Assembly (NCBI GenBank): GCA_013215515.1
Contig: JABSPC010000210.1
Span: forward strand, 1-5,728
DNA length: 5,728 nucleotides
Direction of reading: 5' to 3'
Source of the DNA: Crocinitomicaceae bacterium
Lineage (GTDB): Bacteria; Bacteroidota; Bacteroidia; Flavobacteriales_D; Crocinitomicaceae
Shown here: positions 4,619-5,728 of the stretch, in pieces
Position numbering within the stretch: position 1 is the stretch's first letter
How the letters are laid out: every line of letters begins with the position of its first letter
Notes under the pieces: generated by a model
Seen by the model: only the letters and a program-made list of their open reading frames with translations
Databases searched by the model: none
Told to the model about the DNA's origin: nothing
Position numbers and translations under genes: made by a program

Positions 4619-5728
4619 CTATTTCCAGATCATTTGCCCGACACTTACCTTTCTATTGCTTGAATACAAAATAAGCGCTTCATGCTCCCCAGTAGCAATA
4701 CATTCTGAAACAACTAATTTTTTCAAACTCTCAGGTTTCAATTTCATATTCTTCAATGCACCCATCCTGCTAATAGTTACTAGATTAGTTCCTTCTTTCA
4801 TGGATAGCCGTTCTTTATATAATGATGTAAGAGATTTTTCATTGTATAATACAATCACTTCATTCTCATCATTAAATAAAAAATACTTACGCTTATAATC
4901 AAATTCATCAAGGATGTGGTCCTTCTTTTTCATATTATTTCGCTCCATAAATGCCCCCCATTTGTAGTTTAAATTATTATCAAAGCTATATATTATAATA
5001 TCGCGAGTAATAGATACTCTTTCACTCTGAATAGCTCGCGGCATATTTCTCAAATACTTTGAACCCCAAAATTCTCTCAATATTAAAAGAGAGTGATCTT
5101 CAAAAACAAAACTCAAATCGCCATTTGGTAACTCAATACAATCCATTAATTCGGGTGATGAGTACTTAAATTTAACCGGAGTTATTCCTTTTGGATTAAT
5201 TTCTTTGCAAAATTCGCTAACACTTTCGTATGATTGTCGTTTATAAATCTGAGAAACATTAAAAGCACGAGATAGTATCTCCTCAGTTCCAACGTGATAT
5301 TTAACAGCTACTGCGTCTTTGCTATCAATCGAGAATATTGCCGATTTACCGTAGACTAAAATAGAATTACCACTTAATAACTTAAAATTTGGCTGGTACA
5401 AATTAAATTTTTCCAACCCAAAATGCTTAAATGTGCTTGTTTTATTTTTTAGATCAAGAATAAATAATCCTTTTTTCGATAACTTCTCTTTAAGAGAACT
5501 ATTTAAGAATAAATTTTTCTCTGTTCCTATCATATACAATTCACTGCTGTCTGTGACTAGATAGTTTTCAATAAAATTGGTCCCATCAACTCTTATTGTT
5601 GATTCTTTTAATTCAAAAGAATCATCATCAATGAACTTTACATTCCACATATCTTCAGCGGAAGTCGATTCGTTCGAATTGAAAGCATAACAAAATACTT
5701 TCGCATCCGGAGAAGTTGCATAATAAAC
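4619..5728 (-). CDS. Unrecognised Bacteroidota protein, beta-strand-rich, partial (N-terminus outside window)
   Basis: The frame has no stop from the right edge down to TAG at 4619-4621, giving 369 visible residues. An ATG at 5648-5650 is in frame, but the 26 codons before it also read like protein (VYYATSPDAKVF...), so it is most likely internal and the true start lies outside. I do not recognise a named family. The sequence alternates short hydrophobic strands with polar turns, for example GLFILDLKNK, GNSILVYGKSAIFSID, GDLSFVFEDHSLLIL, DIIIYSFDNNLNYKW and KYFLFNDENEVIVLYN. This is what repeated beta-sheet or propeller-like proteins look like, and the I-x-S-F-D-N-N-L-N-x-K-W stretch (visible residues 246-257) resembles many uncharacterised Bacteroidota proteins. 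Whether a signal peptide exists cannot be seen. Its 3' end converges on the DUF3127 gene and shares the terminator between them. Confidence 0.75.
   Translation of the reverse strand, partial: VYYATSPDAKVFCYAFNSNESTSAEDMWNVKFIDDDSFELKESTIRVDGTNFIENYLVTDSSELYMIGTEKNLFLNSSLKEKLSKKGLFILDLKNKTSTFKHFGLEKFNLYQPNFKLLSGNSILVYGKSAIFSIDSKDAVAVKYHVGTEEILSRAFNVSQIYKRQSYESVSEFCKEINPKGITPVKFKYSSPELMDCIELPNGDLSFVFEDHSLLILREFWGSKYLRNMPRAIQSERVSITRDIIIYSFDNNLNYKWGAFMERNNMKKKDHILDEFDYKRKYFLFNDENEVIVLYNEKSLTSLYKERLSMKEGTNLVTISRMGALKNMKLKPESLKKLVVSECIATGEHEALILYSSNRKVSVGQMIWK

Noticed and set aside
5648..5650. ATG as the true start of the right-edge gene
   Set aside because: The frame stays open for 26 protein-like codons upstream to the window edge, and no promoter-like box precedes this ATG.
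1..5728. CRISPR array, insertion sequence, prophage or defence system
   Set aside because: There are no regularly spaced repeats, transposase or integrase motifs, terminal inverted repeats or target duplications, and the genes have the same AT-rich, housekeeping-like character throughout.

Overview
This is an AT-rich chromosomal window from what is almost certainly a member of the Bacteroidota, probably Flavobacteriales. Family-level placement is only an impression. Three things point there. Two promoter -7 elements match the Bacteroidota consensus TAnnTTTG exactly. Start codons have AT-rich leaders without convincing Shine-Dalgarno sequences. The gene content also fits, with a DUF3127-type SSB-like protein and a flavin reductase carrying a long C-terminal extension.

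Layout from left to right. (1) The 3' end of a glycerophosphodiester phosphodiesterase gene (+) enters from the left edge. Its stop codon overlaps the ATG of a lipoprotein alpha/beta hydrolase of the BEM46/YfhR type (+, 262-1152), so the two look translationally coupled. (2) A 197-base gap holds a marginal 28-codon signal-peptide-like reading frame (-) and the intrinsic terminator of the next gene. (3) Trigger factor (tig, -, 1350-2705) is preceded on the same strand by the terminator of a tRNA-Leu(UAG) gene (-, 2776-2857). (4) A roughly 310-base divergent intergenic region holds the tRNA promoter and its structured leader (-), and the promoter of the next gene (+). (5) A flavin reductase-like FMN-binding protein (+, 3168-4064) is followed after 109 bases by a DUF3127 SSB-like OB-fold protein ending in DDDLPF (+, 4174-4560). 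(6) A bidirectional-looking terminator (4576-4611) separates it from a converging, partial, unrecognised gene (-, 4619 to beyond the right edge).

The genes do not form one pathway. The left pair may act on lipids or esters at the cell envelope. Trigger factor and the tRNA are translation housekeeping. The DUF3127 protein probably works in DNA or nucleic-acid metabolism through an SSB-like tail. I see no mobile element, CRISPR array, phage gene or defence cassette, and no evidence of a new multi-gene system. The best leads are the DUF3127 protein, the degenerate central domain of trigger factor, the tRNA leader structure and the right-edge unknown protein.
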